Shown: positions 19,396-29,527 of the stretch, one piece after another
Numbering within the stretch: the first letter of the stretch is position 1
Layout of the letters: the number at the start of each line of letters is the position of its first letter
NCBI RefSeq assembly: GCF_000514775.1
Contig: NZ_AZWO01000021.1
Location: 2,647-66,646 of the forward strand
Length of the DNA: 64,000 bases
Direction of reading: 5' to 3'
Source: Salinispora pacifica CNR114
Lineage (GTDB): Bacteria; Actinomycetota; Actinomycetes; Mycobacteriales; Micromonosporaceae
Translations under genes and position numbers: made by a program
The notes under the pieces: generated by a model
Told to the model about the DNA's origin: nothing
What the model saw: the letters and a program-made list of their open reading frames with translations, nothing else
The model's database searches: none

Positions 19396-20061
19396 GTGAT
19401 CTTCTCCCGAAAGCGAGCCGGTGCCGATCGGCGCCCGCGCGACGAGCGGCCCGAGGCCCAGGACGCGCACGAAGCGACGAATTCGGCAGCGCCGCCCCCC
19501 GGCCCCTACGACGTGACCGAGGCGCCGGCCGGGGTGCAGCGGCTCGACCTGGGGAGCCTGCAGATTCCCGCGGTCGGCGGGGTCGAGGTGCGGGTGCAGG
19601 CCGACCAGCAGGGTGCTGTCCAGCAGGTGGTGCTCGTGCACGGGCAGAGCGCGCTTCAACTCGGGGTCTTCGCCGCCCCGCGTAGCGCGGGCATCTGGGA
19701 CGAGGTACGCGAGGAGATCCACCAGTCCCTGTCCAACGACGGCGCCACCACCGAGGAAATCACGGGTGGGTACGGCGTCGAGCTACGGGCCCAGGTCCCC
19801 ACCCAGGACGGCCGTACCGACCTGCGGTTCGTCGGCATCGACGGGCCGCGCTGGATGGTCCGCGCCGTCTATCAGGGCGCGGCGGCGACCGAGCCGGATG
19901 CGGCCGGCCCGCTGACCGCCTGTCTGGAGGGCCTCGTCGTTGACCGGGGGCAGGAGGCCCGGCCGGTGCGGGAGCCGCTGCCCCTGCGCCTGCCCCGGGA
20001 GGCCGCCGAAGAGGCGGCCGCGGGCTCCGCCGCCGAGCCGGAGTCGACCTCGCAGGCCTGA
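19396..20061 (+). CDS. DUF3710 protein
   Basis: 221 residues of the actinobacterial DUF3710 family: a polar N-terminal tail, then RLDLGSLQIPAVGGVEVRVQ, the LGVFAAPRSAGIWDEVREEI block and FVGIDGPRWMVRAVYQG. Conserved between dut and an OB-fold protein in most actinobacteria, function unknown. GTG at 19396 is chosen because GGAGGG ends 8 nt before it; the GTG at 19387 sits on that ribosome-binding site. The Glu/Ala-rich C-terminal tail is low complexity. Confidence 0.88.
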   Translation: MIFSRKRAGADRRPRDERPEAQDAHEATNSAAPPPGPYDVTEAPAGVQRLDLGSLQIPAVGGVEVRVQADQQGAVQQVVLVHGQSALQLGVFAAPRSAGIWDEVREEIHQSLSNDGATTEEITGGYGVELRAQVPTQDGRTDLRFVGIDGPRWMVRAVYQGAAATEPDAAGPLTACLEGLVVDRGQEARPVREPLPLRLPREAAEEAAAGSAAEPESTSQA

Positions 20062-20186
20062 CGGCGCTCCACCGACCGCTGGGGCCCACTCCGTCGGCGT
20101 ACGCTGGCGGGGCGGTCCCGGCGTGCGGTGGGCCGCTCCACCGCCGGCCCTGGTCGGCCCAGCCCGGAAAGGGTGACGCGGAGGTC

Positions 20187-20567
20187 ATGTCGACCGACGA
20201 GCGACGGGGTTCGCTGCGGCGCGTGCTGCGTCGGCTCACCGCCAGCGAGGCGGAGATCGAGGCGCAGGAGCTGCTCCGGGAGAGCGCCGAACACGGCGGC
20301 ATGCCGGCCCGCCAGTGCTGCCGAGGCCAGCTGGTCGCGGTCGCCGGCCGGCTCCGCACCGTGGTCTACACGCCGCGGACCAACCAGCCGACGTTGGAGG
20401 CGGACCTGTACGACGGCAGCGACGTGGTGACCCTGGTGTGGCTGGGCCGGCGGCACATCGCCGGTGTCGAACCGGGCCGACACCTGACCGCGCGGGGTCG
20501 GGTCGCCATCCGAGGTGACCGTAAGGTCATCTACAACCCGTACTACGAGTTGGAGCCGCCGAAGTGA
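20187..20567 (+). CDS. OB-fold nucleic-acid-binding protein
   Basis: 126 residues. A helical N-terminus (about 45 residues) precedes an OB-fold of the tRNA_anti/ssDNA-binding kind: CRGQLVAVAGRLRTVVYTPR, LEADLYDGSDVVTLVWLGRR, GRHLTARGRVAIRGDRKVIY. Such proteins in actinobacteria are relatives of the RecG wedge OB-fold. Its role is unknown. ATG start with GGAGG 4-5 nt upstream. The stop overlaps the DUF3159 start by 4 nt. Confidence 0.85.
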   Translation: MSTDERRGSLRRVLRRLTASEAEIEAQELLRESAEHGGMPARQCCRGQLVAVAGRLRTVVYTPRTNQPTLEADLYDGSDVVTLVWLGRRHIAGVEPGRHLTARGRVAIRGDRKVIYNPYYELEPPK

Positions 20568-21253
20568 CGACGGGACAGCGCCCGACGGCGCAGCCGGGCA
20601 CGGGAGAGGAGGAACCGCTCCCGACGATCGCCGAGCAGATGGCCGACCAGCTGGGTGGCTGGCGCGGGTTGCTGGAGTCCAGCATCCCGGTGGTGGTCTT
20701 CGTGGTCGCCAACATCCTCGGTGAGCTGCGCCCGGCGGTGGTCGCCGCGGTGGCGGTCGCGGTCTTCATCGCGGTGCTGCGGCTGGCCCAACGGCGGCCG
20801 GTGCGGCACGCGGTGAACGGGCTGTTCGGCATCGCGATCGGCGCGGCGATCGCCTGGCGCACCGGCGATGAGCGGGACTTCTACCTGCCCGGCATCCTCT
20901 ACGGCATCGGCTACGGCGTGGCGCTGCTGGTCTCGGCGGCGATCCGGCAGCCCCTGGTCGGCTGGATCTGGTCGGTCCTGGTGGCCAAGGGCGCCTCCGA
21001 CTGGCGTCAGGATCCAATCCTGGTGCGGACCTTCACCCGGCTGACCGTGCTCTGGGGGGTGGTCTGGCTGACGAAGGTCGGGGTGCAGGCTGGGCTCTAC
21101 CTGGCGCACCAGGACACCGCGCTCGGCATCGCCCGGCTCGTGCTCGGCTACCCGCCGTACGTGCTGCTCCTGCTGATCACGGTCTGGACCGTACGCCGGG
21201 TGACCCGGCACAACCCGCACGCCCCCCAGACGCCCCCGGCCCCGGTCGAGTAA
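20564..21253 (+). CDS. DUF3159 integral membrane protein
   Basis: 229 residues with about six transmembrane helices from residue 42 onward (SIPVVVFVVANILGEL; VVAAVAVAVFIAVLRL; AVNGLFGIAIGAAIAW; ILYGIGYGVALLVSAA; and two more), as in the DUF3159 family, whose members resemble intracellular septation or energy-transport membrane proteins. Function is unknown. The GTG overlaps the OB-fold gene by 4 nt, so the two are coupled. It converges on the TrkA gene with only 16 bp between stops. Confidence 0.88.
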   Translation: MTTGQRPTAQPGTGEEEPLPTIAEQMADQLGGWRGLLESSIPVVVFVVANILGELRPAVVAAVAVAVFIAVLRLAQRRPVRHAVNGLFGIAIGAAIAWRTGDERDFYLPGILYGIGYGVALLVSAAIRQPLVGWIWSVLVAKGASDWRQDPILVRTFTRLTVLWGVVWLTKVGVQAGLYLAHQDTALGIARLVLGYPPYVLLLLITVWTVRRVTRHNPHAPQTPPAPVE

Positions 21254-21269
21254 CGGCCCGGCGCGGGGC

Positions 21270-21959
21270 TCAGCAGGCCTTGCGGGTCCGTTCGACGCTG
21301 TCCGGGCCGAGCACCACCGTCCGGACCGCGTCCTCCACCTCCGCCGTACAGACGAAGATCAGCTCGTCGCCGGCCTCGATCGGGTCGTCCGGGCTGGGCA
21401 CCAGCACCCGCTTGCCACGCAGGATCGCCACCAGCGCCGCGTCGAGGGGGAGTGGCACCTCCCGCAGCGGATGACCGACGTACGGGGCGCTCGTCGGTAG
21501 CGTGATCTCGACCAGGTTCGCCTCCCCCTGCCGGAAGGTCATCAGCCGGACCAGGTCACCGACGGTCACCGCCTCCTCCACCAGGGCGGCCATCACCCGC
21601 GGCTTGCTGACCGCCACGTCCACCCCCCACTGCTCGGTGAAGAGCCACTCGTTCTCGGCCCGGTTGATCCGGGCGACCACCCGGGGCACCGCGAACTCGG
21701 TCTTGGCCAGCAGTGAGACCACCAGGTTGACCTTGTCGTCCCCGGTGGCGGCGACCACCACGTCACGGTTGGCCAGCTCAGCCTCCTCCAGGCTGGTCAG
21801 CTCGCAGGCGTCGGCCAGCACCCACTCCGCGTCCGGCACCCGTTCGGGTCGGAGCATCGTGGGCTGTCGCTCGATCAGCATCACCTGGTGGCCGTTCCCG
21901 ATCAGCTCCTGGGCGATGGAGCGGCCCACGTTCCCGGCGCCGGCGATGGCAACCCGCAT
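21270..21959 (-). CDS. TrkA-type potassium channel/transporter RCK protein
   Basis: 229 residues: an RCK_N Rossmann domain (MRVAIAGAGNVGRSIAQ, with a GxGxxG NAD/ATP loop) and a C-terminal RCK_C domain (VEITLPTSAPYVGHPLREVPLP...). RCK proteins gate K+ channels and transporters in response to NAD(H), ATP/ADP or, in Gram-positives, c-di-AMP. The ATG is used (GGAAGGGGG 9 nt upstream); a GTG at 21965 overlapping the upstream stop is an alternative. It is the second gene of a pair of TrkA paralogs, corresponding to CeoB/CeoC of mycobacteria, next to a KimA-like transporter. Confidence 0.9.
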   Translation of the reverse strand: MRVAIAGAGNVGRSIAQELIGNGHQVMLIERQPTMLRPERVPDAEWVLADACELTSLEEAELANRDVVVAATGDDKVNLVVSLLAKTEFAVPRVVARINRAENEWLFTEQWGVDVAVSKPRVMAALVEEAVTVGDLVRLMTFRQGEANLVEITLPTSAPYVGHPLREVPLPLDAALVAILRGKRVLVPSPDDPIEAGDELIFVCTAEVEDAVRTVVLGPDSVERTRKAC

Positions 21960-21961
21960 GG

Positions 21962-22627
21962 TCACTTACCCCCTTCCAGCGGCTGCGCCGCCACCGATGT
22001 GACCGTGTTGACGATGTCGTCGGTGACCAGCATGAAGATCTGGTCCCCCTCTTGTACGACGGTGCTCGGCGTCGGCAGCGTGCCGATGCCGAACCGGGTG
22101 AGGTACGCCACCCGGGCGCCGGTCGTCTTCTCCAGCGCCAGCACCGACCGGCCGACCCAGTCCTTGTGCACCGGCACCTCCACGATCGAGACGGTGCTCG
22201 TCGGGTCCCGGAACAACGCCTCGTTACCCTCCGGCACCAGGTGCCGCAGCATCCGGTCGGCGGTCCACCGGACGGTGGCCACCGTCGGGATGCCGAGGCG
22301 CTCGTAGACCTGGGCCCGTCGCGGGTCGTAGATGCGCGCCGCGACGCGGGTGACCCCGAAGGTCTCCCGCGCCAGCCGAGCGGAGATGATGTTGGAGTTG
22401 TCTCCGCTGGAGACGGCCGCGAACGCGTCCGCCCGCTGGATGCCGGCCTGCCGGAGTACCTCCCCGTCGAAGCCGGCACCGGTCACCGTGATTCCGGCGA
22501 AATCCGGGCCGAGTCGGCGGAAGGCGTCGGCATTCTTGTCGACGACCGCCACCGAGTGCCCGCGGGCCTCCAGACCGTGCGCGAGGGTCGCTCCGACCCG
22601 CCCACAGCCCATGATCACCACATGCAC
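21962..22627 (-). CDS. TrkA-type potassium channel/transporter RCK protein
   Basis: 221 residues, paralog of the downstream gene: RCK_N with MHVVIMGCGRVGATLAHGL (GxGxxG) and the VDKNADAFRRLG acidic strand end, then RCK_C (VEVPVHKDWVGRSVLALEK). The GTG start at 22627 has GAGGAGGGG 4 nt upstream. The stop sits directly against the next gene's start, so the two are translated together and may form a hetero-octameric gating ring, which is an inference. Divergent from the KimA-like transporter, suggesting joint potassium control. Confidence 0.9.
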   Translation of the reverse strand: MHVVIMGCGRVGATLAHGLEARGHSVAVVDKNADAFRRLGPDFAGITVTGAGFDGEVLRQAGIQRADAFAAVSSGDNSNIISARLARETFGVTRVAARIYDPRRAQVYERLGIPTVATVRWTADRMLRHLVPEGNEALFRDPTSTVSIVEVPVHKDWVGRSVLALEKTTGARVAYLTRFGIGTLPTPSTVVQEGDQIFMLVTDDIVNTVTSVAAQPLEGGK

Positions 22628-22779
22628 CGTGCCCCTCCTCAACATCCGCCACACCAGCCGTTGCGGCTGTTGGACGAGCCTGTCACGTCCCCGGGGGCGG
22701 ACGCGGACCGACGGTACTCCGTGCGCACACCCCCCGGTCTCCGGCCACCCGGGCGTGGGCGTGGCCGAGGGTCGTACGC

Positions 22780-24870
22780 TTGGCGGTTGTGGCCCGCCCC
22801 GCCTCGCTGGTGAAGCGACTGCTCGTCGGTCGACCGTTCCGGTCCGACCGACTCCAGCACACCCTGCTGCCCAAGCGCATCGCCCTGCCCGTCTTCGCCT
22901 CCGACGCGCTCTCCAGCGTGGCGTACGCCCCCGACGAGATCCTGCTGATGCTCTCGTTCGCCGGGGCCTCGGCGTTCGTCTTCTCGCCGTGGATCGCCCT
23001 GGGGGTGGTCGTGGTGATGCTCGCCGTCGTGGCGAGCTACCGGCAGAACGTGTACGCCTACCCGTCCGGCGGCGGCGACTACGAGGTGGCCACGGTCAAC
23101 CTGGGGCGCCGCGCCGGTGTCGGCGTGGCCAGCGCCCTCCTGGTCGACTACGTGTTGACCGTCGCCGTTTCGGTCGCGTCCGGGGTGGCGAACCTGGGCG
23201 CGGTGATTCCTTTCGTGGCCACCCACAAGGTGGCGGTGGCCGTCGCCGCGGTGGTGCTGCTCGCCGCCGTCAACCTGCGTGGGATCAAGGAGTCTGGCAC
23301 CACCTTCGCCATCCCCACCTATGGCTTCATGATCGTTATCGTCGGCATGATCCTCACCGGGCTGGTCCGGGTGGTGCTGCTCGGCCACGACCTGCGTGCT
23401 CCCAGCGCGGACCTGGTCATCGCCGCCGAGTGGAGCGACACGACCGGGTGGGCGATGGCGTTCCTGCTGCTCCGGAGCTTCTCCTCCGGCTGCGCTGCGC
23501 TCACCGGTGTCGAGACGATCTCCAACGGGGTGCCCGCCTTCCGGGCGCCGAAGAGCCGCAACGCGGCGACCACCCTGCTCATGCTCGGCGCGGTGGCGGT
23601 GACCATGCTGGTCGGCATCGTCTGGCTGGCCCGACTGACCGGCCTGCAGTTCGTGGAGGACCCGGCCCGGCAGATCGTCGGCGCCCCCGACGGGTACGTG
23701 CAGAAGACCGTCACCGCGCAGCTCGGCGAGACCATCTTCGGCTCCGGCTCGCTGCTGCTGTTCGTGGTCGTCGGCGTCACCGCCCTGATCCTCTTCCTGG
23801 CCGCGAACACCGCGTTCACCGGCTTCCCGGTGCTCGGGTCGATCCTCGCCCAGGACCGCTACCTGCCCCGGCAGCTACACACCCGGGGGGACCGGCTCGC
23901 GTTCTCCAACGGCATCCTCTTCCTGGCCGGCTTCGCGATCGTGCTGATCATTGGTTTCCAGGCCGAGGTGACCAAGCTGATCCAGCTCTACATCGTCGGC
24001 GTCTTCGTCTCGTTCACCCTGTCCCAGGCCGGCATGATCCGGCACTGGAACCGCTACCTCCGGGTCGAACGCGACCAGCAGGTCCGCCGGCAGATGATCC
24101 GTTCCCGGGCGATCAACAGCTTCGGGATGGCGATGACCGCCACCGTGCTGGTGATCGTGGTGGTCACGAAGTTCCTGCTCGGCGCGTGGATCGCCATCGC
24201 CGCGATGGTCATGATCTACCTGGTGATGCTGGGGATCCGGCGGCACTACGACCGGGTCGCCGTCGAGCTCGTCCCCGACGAGGGGCGGCCGGTGAAACCG
24301 GCCCGCAACCATGCGGTCGTACTGGTCAGCAAGGTGCACCAGCCGACCCTGCGGGCGATCGCCTACGCGCAGGTCACCCGACCGGACAGCCTGACCGCGG
24401 TGACGGTGAACGTCGACGACAAGGACACCCGCCGGTTGCAGGCCGAGTGGGAACGGCGGGACGTACCGGTCGCACTGACCGTGATCGACTCGCCGTATCG
24501 AGAGATCACCCGACCGATCCTCGACTATGTGGCCGGTATCCGTCGGTCCTCGCCCCGCGACGTGGTCACCGTCTTCATCCCCGAATACGTGGTCGGCCAC
24601 TGGTGGGAGAACCTCTTGCACAACCAGAGCGCACTGCGGCTCAAGGGTCGGCTGCTCTTCGAACCGGGAGTGATGGTCACCAGCGTGCCGTGGCAGCTCG
24701 TCTCGACCGAGGGCAAGGATCTGGACCGGCTGGACGAGACGCTCAGCCGCGGACCGGCCCGCGGCCCCCGGGGGACGCCGGGCGGCCCGGAGCCGGCGGA
24801 CGGCCCGTCAACGGTCCCCGCTCCGCCGTCCAGGGGCGGCCCGGACCCGTCCGATGGAGGTGACCGGTGA
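22780..24870 (+). CDS. APC-family transporter, KimA-like potassium uptake protein
   Basis: A 696-residue transporter with about 12 transmembrane helices (residues 40-465) and a C-terminal cytoplasmic domain (about 490-640), ending in a Pro/Gly-rich tail. The KRLLVGRPFRSDR start, SSVAYAPDEIL and YRQNVYAYPSGGGDYEVA blocks match the KimA (YdaO) subgroup of APC transporters, which are high-affinity K+/H+ symporters. Assignment to K+ is inferred from family and from the two RCK genes opposite. The start is uncertain: TTG at 22780 has GAGGG 8 nt upstream; GTG at 22789 would be leaderless behind TACGCT. Confidence 0.88.
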   Translation: MAVVARPASLVKRLLVGRPFRSDRLQHTLLPKRIALPVFASDALSSVAYAPDEILLMLSFAGASAFVFSPWIALGVVVVMLAVVASYRQNVYAYPSGGGDYEVATVNLGRRAGVGVASALLVDYVLTVAVSVASGVANLGAVIPFVATHKVAVAVAAVVLLAAVNLRGIKESGTTFAIPTYGFMIVIVGMILTGLVRVVLLGHDLRAPSADLVIAAEWSDTTGWAMAFLLLRSFSSGCAALTGVETISNGVPAFRAPKSRNAATTLLMLGAVAVTMLVGIVWLARLTGLQFVEDPARQIVGAPDGYVQKTVTAQLGETIFGSGSLLLFVVVGVTALILFLAANTAFTGFPVLGSILAQDRYLPRQLHTRGDRLAFSNGILFLAGFAIVLIIGFQAEVTKLIQLYIVGVFVSFTLSQAGMIRHWNRYLRVERDQQVRRQMIRSRAINSFGMAMTATVLVIVVVTKFLLGAWIAIAAMVMIYLVMLGIRRHYDRVAVELVPDEGRPVKPARNHAVVLVSKVHQPTLRAIAYAQVTRPDSLTAVTVNVDDKDTRRLQAEWERRDVPVALTVIDSPYREITRPILDYVAGIRRSSPRDVVTVFIPEYVVGHWWENLLHNQSALRLKGRLLFEPGVMVTSVPWQLVSTEGKDLDRLDETLSRGPARGPRGTPGGPEPADGPSTVPAPPSRGGPDPSDGGDR

Positions 24871-26120
24871 CCGGCGACGAGGGGCTGGCGGAGGCCGAGC
24901 GGGTCGAGTTGACCGTCGGGGCGGTGGCCCCGGGCGGGCACTGCGTCGCCCGGGTCGCCGGACAGGTGGTCTTCGTCCGGCACGCGCTGCCCGGCGAGCG
25001 GGTGGTGGCCGAGGTCACCGAGGTGCACCGCGGGTTCGTCCGGGCCGACGCGGTGACGGTGCTGGCGGCCGCGCCGGAGCGGGTCGAGCCCCCCTGCCCG
25101 TACGCGAAGCCCGGCCGTTGCGGCGGCTGCGACCTGCAGCACGTGTCCCCCGAGGCGCAGCTGACCTGGAAGGCGGGGGTGATCCGCGAGCAACTCACCC
25201 GACTGGGCGGGCTGACCGAGGGGGAGCTGGACGCGCTGGACATCCAGGTCGAGGCGCTGCCCGGTGGGTCGCTGGGCTGGCGTTCCCGGGTGCGCTACAC
25301 CGTTGACGGCGCCGGTCGGGCCGGCCTGCTCAAACACCGCTCGTACGAGGTGGTGCCGATCGACCGGTGCCGGATCGCCCACCCGGCGATTCAACAACTG
25401 CCGGTGCTCGGCCCCGTACGGTGGCCGGACGCGGACGCCGTCGAGTCGGTCGCCTCGACCGGTGGGGACGTGACCGTGACCGCGGTCGCCGACGGGGCGG
25501 TACGGCCGGTGAGCGGGCCGGCACGGGTGCACGAAGAGGCGGTCGGCCGCCGGTGGACGCTGCCCCCATCGGCGTTCTGGCAGGTCCATCCGGCGGCGGC
25601 GGACACCCTGGTCGACGCCGTGCTGGCGCAGCTCGACCCGCAGCCGGGGGAGACCGCCTGGGACCTGTACGGCGGGGCCGGCCTCTTCGCCGCCGCGCTG
25701 GCGGAGCGGGTCGGTGCCACCGGTCGGGTCACCCTCGTCGAGGCCGCCGGGGCCGGTATCGCCGCCGCCCGGGAGAACCTGCGGGACCTGCCGCAGGTCG
25801 GCATCGTGTCGGGTCGGGTCGCCTCGGTGCTGGACCGGGGGCGTCGCACCGCGCCGGTGGACCTGGTGGTGCTCGATCCGCCCCGCGCCGGGGCCGGGGC
25901 CCGGGTGGTGCGGGCGGTGGCCGCCGCCGGAGCGCGCGCGGTGGCGTACGTCGCCTGCGACCCGGCCGCCTTTGCCCGGGATGTCCGTGGCTTCACCGAG
26001 TTGGGGTGGCGGCTGGCCGCGCTGCGCGGCTTCGACCTCTTTCCGATGACCCAGCACGTGGAGCTGGTGGGGTTGTTGCTGCCGCCCGCCTCGCCGCACC
26101 AGCGGCGGAGCGAACCCTGA
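24867..26120 (+). CDS. Class I SAM-dependent RNA methyltransferase (TrmA/RumA type)
   Basis: Methylates C5 of a uridine in RNA. 417 residues: N-terminal TRAM domain (about 10-65), an Fe-S-type cysteine group [17 protein letters not shown] (residues 73-89), the SAM-binding core ([14 protein letters not shown]) and motifs LDPPRAGAG and the catalytic [15 protein letters not shown]. The fourth cluster Cys is expected later (RCRIAHPA). Whether it modifies 23S rRNA (RlmCD type) or tRNA is not visible. GTG overlaps the transporter stop by 4 nt; the two are coupled despite unrelated roles. Confidence 0.92.
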   Translation: MTGDEGLAEAERVELTVGAVAPGGHCVARVAGQVVFVRHALPGERVVAEVTEVHRGFVRADAVTVLAAAPERVEPPCPYAKPGRCGGCDLQHVSPEAQLTWKAGVIREQLTRLGGLTEGELDALDIQVEALPGGSLGWRSRVRYTVDGAGRAGLLKHRSYEVVPIDRCRIAHPAIQQLPVLGPVRWPDADAVESVASTGGDVTVTAVADGAVRPVSGPARVHEEAVGRRWTLPPSAFWQVHPAAADTLVDAVLAQLDPQPGETAWDLYGGAGLFAAALAERVGATGRVTLVEAAGAGIAAARENLRDLPQVGIVSGRVASVLDRGRRTAPVDLVVLDPPRAGAGARVVRAVAAAGARAVAYVACDPAAFARDVRGFTELGWRLAALRGFDLFPMTQHVELVGLLLPPASPHQRRSEP

Positions 26121-26198
26121 CCATTGGCTCAGCGTTGCTGGCGTCCGGCGGACGGTTCCGGGTGCTCCCGACCGGACTGCGGGGTGTCACCCGGCCGA

Positions 26199-26204
26199 TA
26201 GACT
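26199..26204 (+). promoter_or_regulatory. Putative -10 box (TAGACT) of leaderless dxs mRNA
   Basis: TAGACT ends 8 nt before the dxs ATG, and no Shine-Dalgarno lies between, so transcription should begin at or very near the start codon. Confidence 0.55.
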
Positions 26205-26212
26205 CTCCGGTC

Positions 26213-28195
26213 ATGAGTGTTGAACGGGACCCGGCAAACCAACCGGGGCTGCTGGCCGCCGTCAGCGGTCCGCAGGACATCAAGCGGATGTCCACCGAGC
26301 AGCTGGACATCCTCGCCGCCGAGATCCGTGACTTTCTGGTGGCCAAGGTCTCCCGCACCGGCGGGCACATCGGCCCCAACCTGGGGGTGGTGGAGCTGAC
26401 CCTCGGGCTGCACCGGGTCTTCAACTCCCCTCGGGACCGGATCCTGTTCGACACCGGCCACCAGGCCTACGTACACAAGATTCTCACCGGCCGCCAGGGC
26501 GGCTTCGACAGGCTGCGCCAGCGCGGCGGGCTCGCCGGCTATCCGAGTCAGGCCGAGAGCGAGCACGACCTGATCGAGAACTCGCACGCCTCCACCGTCC
26601 TCTCCTACGCGGACGGGCTGGCCAAGGCGTACGCGCTGCGGGGCGAGCCGCGGGCGGTGGCGGCCGTGGTCGGCGACGGGGCGCTGACCGGCGGTATGTG
26701 CTGGGAGGCGTTGAACAACATCGCGACCGCCGGCAACCCGCTGGTGATCGTGGTCAACGACAACGGCCGCTCCTACTCGCCGACGATCGGCGGGCTCGCC
26801 GACCACCTCTCGACGCTGCGCCTGAACCCCGGCTACGAGCGGGTGCTGGACACGGTCCGGGAGGCGCTCGGCTCGACCCCGCTGGTCGGCCGGCCGATGT
26901 ACGAGGTGCTGCACGCGGTCAAGCGGGGTATCAAGGACGCGGTCGCGCCGCAGGCGATGTTCGAGGACCTTGGCATCAAGTACGTCGGCCCGGTTGACGG
27001 GCACGACATCGTGGCCGTTGAGGGGGCGCTGCGCGCGGCGAAGAACTTCGGCGGCCCGGTGATCGTGCACGCGGTCACCCGCAAGGGCTACGGCTACCGC
27101 CCGGCCGAGGAGGACGAGGCGGACTGTTTCCACAGCCCCGGTGCCTTCGACACCGAGACCGGCAAGGCCACCGCCGCGCCGTCGGTGAAGTGGACGCACG
27201 TCTTCGCCGAGGAGCTGGTGGCGATCGCCGACGAGCGGCCGGACGTGGTGGGAATCACCGCTGCGATGGCCGAGCCGACCGGCATCGCCAAGCTGGCCCG
27301 GAAGTACCCGGAGCGCACCTACGACGTGGGCATCGCCGAGCAGCACGCCGCCACCTCGGCGGCGGGGCTGGCGCTGGGCGGTCTGCACCCGGTGGTCGCG
27401 ATCTACGCGACCTTCCTCAACCGGGCATTCGACCAGGTCCTGCTGGACGTGGCGATGCACAAGCTACCGGTGACCTTCGTGCTGGACCGGGCCGGGATCA
27501 CCGGCCCGGACGGGCCCAGCCACTACGGCATGTGGGACATGTCCGTCTTCGGGGTGGTGCCGGGCCTGCGGATCGCCGCCCCCCGGGACGCCGCCACCCT
27601 CCGCGAGGAGCTGCGCGAGGCGGTCGCCGTGGACGACGGTCCCACCATCGTTCGCTTCCCGACCGGTTCCGTCGCCGCCGACCTGCCGGCGCGGCGCCGG
27701 GTCGGGCCGGTTGACGTGCTCGCCGAGTCAGCCCGCGCCGATGTGCTGCTGGTCGCGGTCGGCTCCTTCGCCGGCCTCGGCGTGGAGGTCGCCGCCCGGG
27801 TCGGTGAGCAGGGTTACGGCGTGACCGTGGTTGACCCGCGCTGGGTCCGGCCGGTCCCGGCCGAACTGGTGGAGCTGGCCGCCGGGCATCGGCTCGTGGT
27901 CGTCGTCGAGGACGGGGTTCGGGCCGGCGGCGTCGGCGACGCCATCGCCCAGGCGATGCGGGACGCCGACGTCGAGGTGCCGGTGAAGGACCTGGGCGTA
28001 CCGGTCGACTGGCACCCGTACGGCACCCGGGCCCAGATTCTCGCCGACCTCGGCCTGACCGCCCAGGATGTGGCCCGCGACGTCACCGGCTGGATCTCCC
28101 GGCTCGACAGTGGCGCCGCCGACAACGAGAAGGAGCTGGTCACCGACCAGGTGGAGCCGATCGTCACGCCGCGGGAGGCCCCCGCCCCGAAGTGA
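26213..28195 (+). CDS. dxs: 1-deoxy-D-xylulose-5-phosphate synthase
   Basis: First enzyme of the MEP pathway: condenses pyruvate and glyceraldehyde 3-phosphate with thiamine diphosphate to give DXP, precursor of isoprenoids, thiamine and pyridoxal. From the ATG at 26213 the protein has 660 residues. Key features: [16 protein letters not shown] (about residues 80-96), ThDP motif [29 protein letters not shown] with the catalytic Glu, and [15 protein letters not shown]. In-frame sequence upstream belongs to the shadow of the methyltransferase gene. Leaderless start; ends at a stem-loop terminator. Confidence 0.97.
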   Translation: MSVERDPANQPGLLAAVSGPQDIKRMSTEQLDILAAEIRDFLVAKVSRTGGHIGPNLGVVELTLGLHRVFNSPRDRILFDTGHQAYVHKILTGRQGGFDRLRQRGGLAGYPSQAESEHDLIENSHASTVLSYADGLAKAYALRGEPRAVAAVVGDGALTGGMCWEALNNIATAGNPLVIVVNDNGRSYSPTIGGLADHLSTLRLNPGYERVLDTVREALGSTPLVGRPMYEVLHAVKRGIKDAVAPQAMFEDLGIKYVGPVDGHDIVAVEGALRAAKNFGGPVIVHAVTRKGYGYRPAEEDEADCFHSPGAFDTETGKATAAPSVKWTHVFAEELVAIADERPDVVGITAAMAEPTGIAKLARKYPERTYDVGIAEQHAATSAAGLALGGLHPVVAIYATFLNRAFDQVLLDVAMHKLPVTFVLDRAGITGPDGPSHYGMWDMSVFGVVPGLRIAAPRDAATLREELREAVAVDDGPTIVRFPTGSVAADLPARRRVGPVDVLAESARADVLLVAVGSFAGLGVEVAARVGEQGYGVTVVDPRWVRPVPAELVELAAGHRLVVVVEDGVRAGGVGDAIAQAMRDADVEVPVKDLGVPVDWHPYGTRAQILADLGLTAQDVARDVTGWISRLDSGAADNEKELVTDQVEPIVTPREAPAPK

Positions 28196-28200
28196 GGGTG

Positions 28201-28239
28201 CGGGTGGGCGACGCCGGACAACTCGCCGTCGCCCACCCG
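28201..28239 (+). terminator. Intrinsic terminator of dxs
   Basis: Perfect 13-bp stem (CGGGTGGGCGACG / CGTCGCCCACCCG) with a 13-nt loop, 6 nt after the dxs stop. It is symmetric and could also end transcripts of the converging lipoprotein gene. Confidence 0.8.
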
Positions 28240-28330
28240 GCACCGCGGCATCGCGTCGGACGCCGCCGCCGGTGCCACCCCGCGGACGTCGCCACCCCGG
28301 CACCACCGGCGGACGTCGCCGCCCCGAGCG

Positions 28331-29527
28331 TTACTGGGGAGCGGGCAGGGAACGGTAGTGGGTCTCCTCGGTGGTCGCCAGACTCACCGTGACCTTCTCG
28401 TCCGCCAGGGGCAGGACCGTCAGGCCCGGGCGGTCCACGAGGCGGGACGTGCCGGCCGGGACCGACAACGAGTCCTCCGGCGTCGGCTGCCAGCTCAACA
28501 CGCCCAGCCGCTGCCCATCCACCGGCAGGACGTACGCCTGCAGTGGCGCGGCCGGGTCGGCGGCTGACATCATCGCCGCACCGCCGGTTGCCGACCGGTA
28601 CAGCATCGCCGTCATCTCGTCACCGGCCGCCTCCCAGCTGAGCTGCTGCACCTCACCCGACAGGCCGGCACCGAGCGTGCCTTCGCCAACAGTCCGGATG
28701 GTCAGCCCCGACATCGGCCAGGAGGCCGGCACCGAATTCGCCGACTTTCGGCTCCCGAATTGGCGCGGGACGCTGCCGAACGGCCCCTGGTCGCTGGCGA
28801 GCGCGCAGGTGTCCAACCCGGCCATGGCCTGCTGCCCGGAGCCGGACTCGTCGCGTACCAGCGGGTCTCGTGGCGCGTCCAGACCGGTGCCGAGGTCGAG
28901 GAAACGATCGGTGGCGCGCCCCTGTGGCAGCGACTCGGTGGCGCGCAGCGTGGCGGTGACCGAGACCGCGGAACAGGCCGGCACCGCCACGGGGGTGCTC
29001 AGACCCCCCTCGATGGGCACCGCCTCGCCATCCGGACCGGCCAGGTCGGTGACCCGGGCAGAGACCAGGTAGCGGCGACCCGCGTCGGTGTGCACCGGGA
29101 GGACATCGGAGTAGATGAGGTAGCCGGGGTCGGTGTGCTCGACGGCGTGGGTGACGGTGTGGCGCCCGTCCTCCCCGGCGACCTGGAGTAGCCAGGAGGA
29201 ACCCGTACCGGGAACATCCGCGGCGACCAGGGCGAGCGGCGCCCCGTCAACCTCACCGACCCAGAGAATGCCGGAGGTCGGGAGGTACGCCCGGTCGTCG
29301 AGCGGTGACCGCCAGGCGCGGACCGCCTCGGTCACCGCCGTCGTCGTCGCGGCCTCGGCGGCGAGGGAGCCGCGGGCCGGCCAGACGATGAGCGAGCCGT
29401 CCTGGCTGTCATGCCCCACCGACAGGTCAGCCGGTGCCCGGTCGGTGACGACTCCGCAGCCGGCCAGGGACGCCATCAGGGCCAGCGCGGCGGCGGTCGT
29501 CCTGCCGGTCCGGCGGGCTGCAAGCAC
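28331..29527 (-). CDS. Hypothetical lipoprotein
   Basis: 398 residues starting with a signal peptide (ARRTGRTTAAALALMASL) and lipobox LAGC (Cys24), so lipid-anchored outside the membrane. The rest is beta-rich with no recognised domain; short motifs such as WVGEVDGAPLALVAAD and GTGSSWLLQVAGEDG suggest a propeller-like or sensor fold, but that is a guess. The start is GTG with GGAGGAG 6 nt upstream. It converges on dxs and diverges from a large membrane protein with which it shares a 136-bp promoter gap. Confidence 0.8.
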   Translation of the reverse strand: MLAARRTGRTTAAALALMASLAGCGVVTDRAPADLSVGHDSQDGSLIVWPARGSLAAEAATTTAVTEAVRAWRSPLDDRAYLPTSGILWVGEVDGAPLALVAADVPGTGSSWLLQVAGEDGRHTVTHAVEHTDPGYLIYSDVLPVHTDAGRRYLVSARVTDLAGPDGEAVPIEGGLSTPVAVPACSAVSVTATLRATESLPQGRATDRFLDLGTGLDAPRDPLVRDESGSGQQAMAGLDTCALASDQGPFGSVPRQFGSRKSANSVPASWPMSGLTIRTVGEGTLGAGLSGEVQQLSWEAAGDEMTAMLYRSATGGAAMMSAADPAAPLQAYVLPVDGQRLGVLSWQPTPEDSLSVPAGTSRLVDRPGLTVLPLADEKVTVSLATTEETHYRSLPAPQ

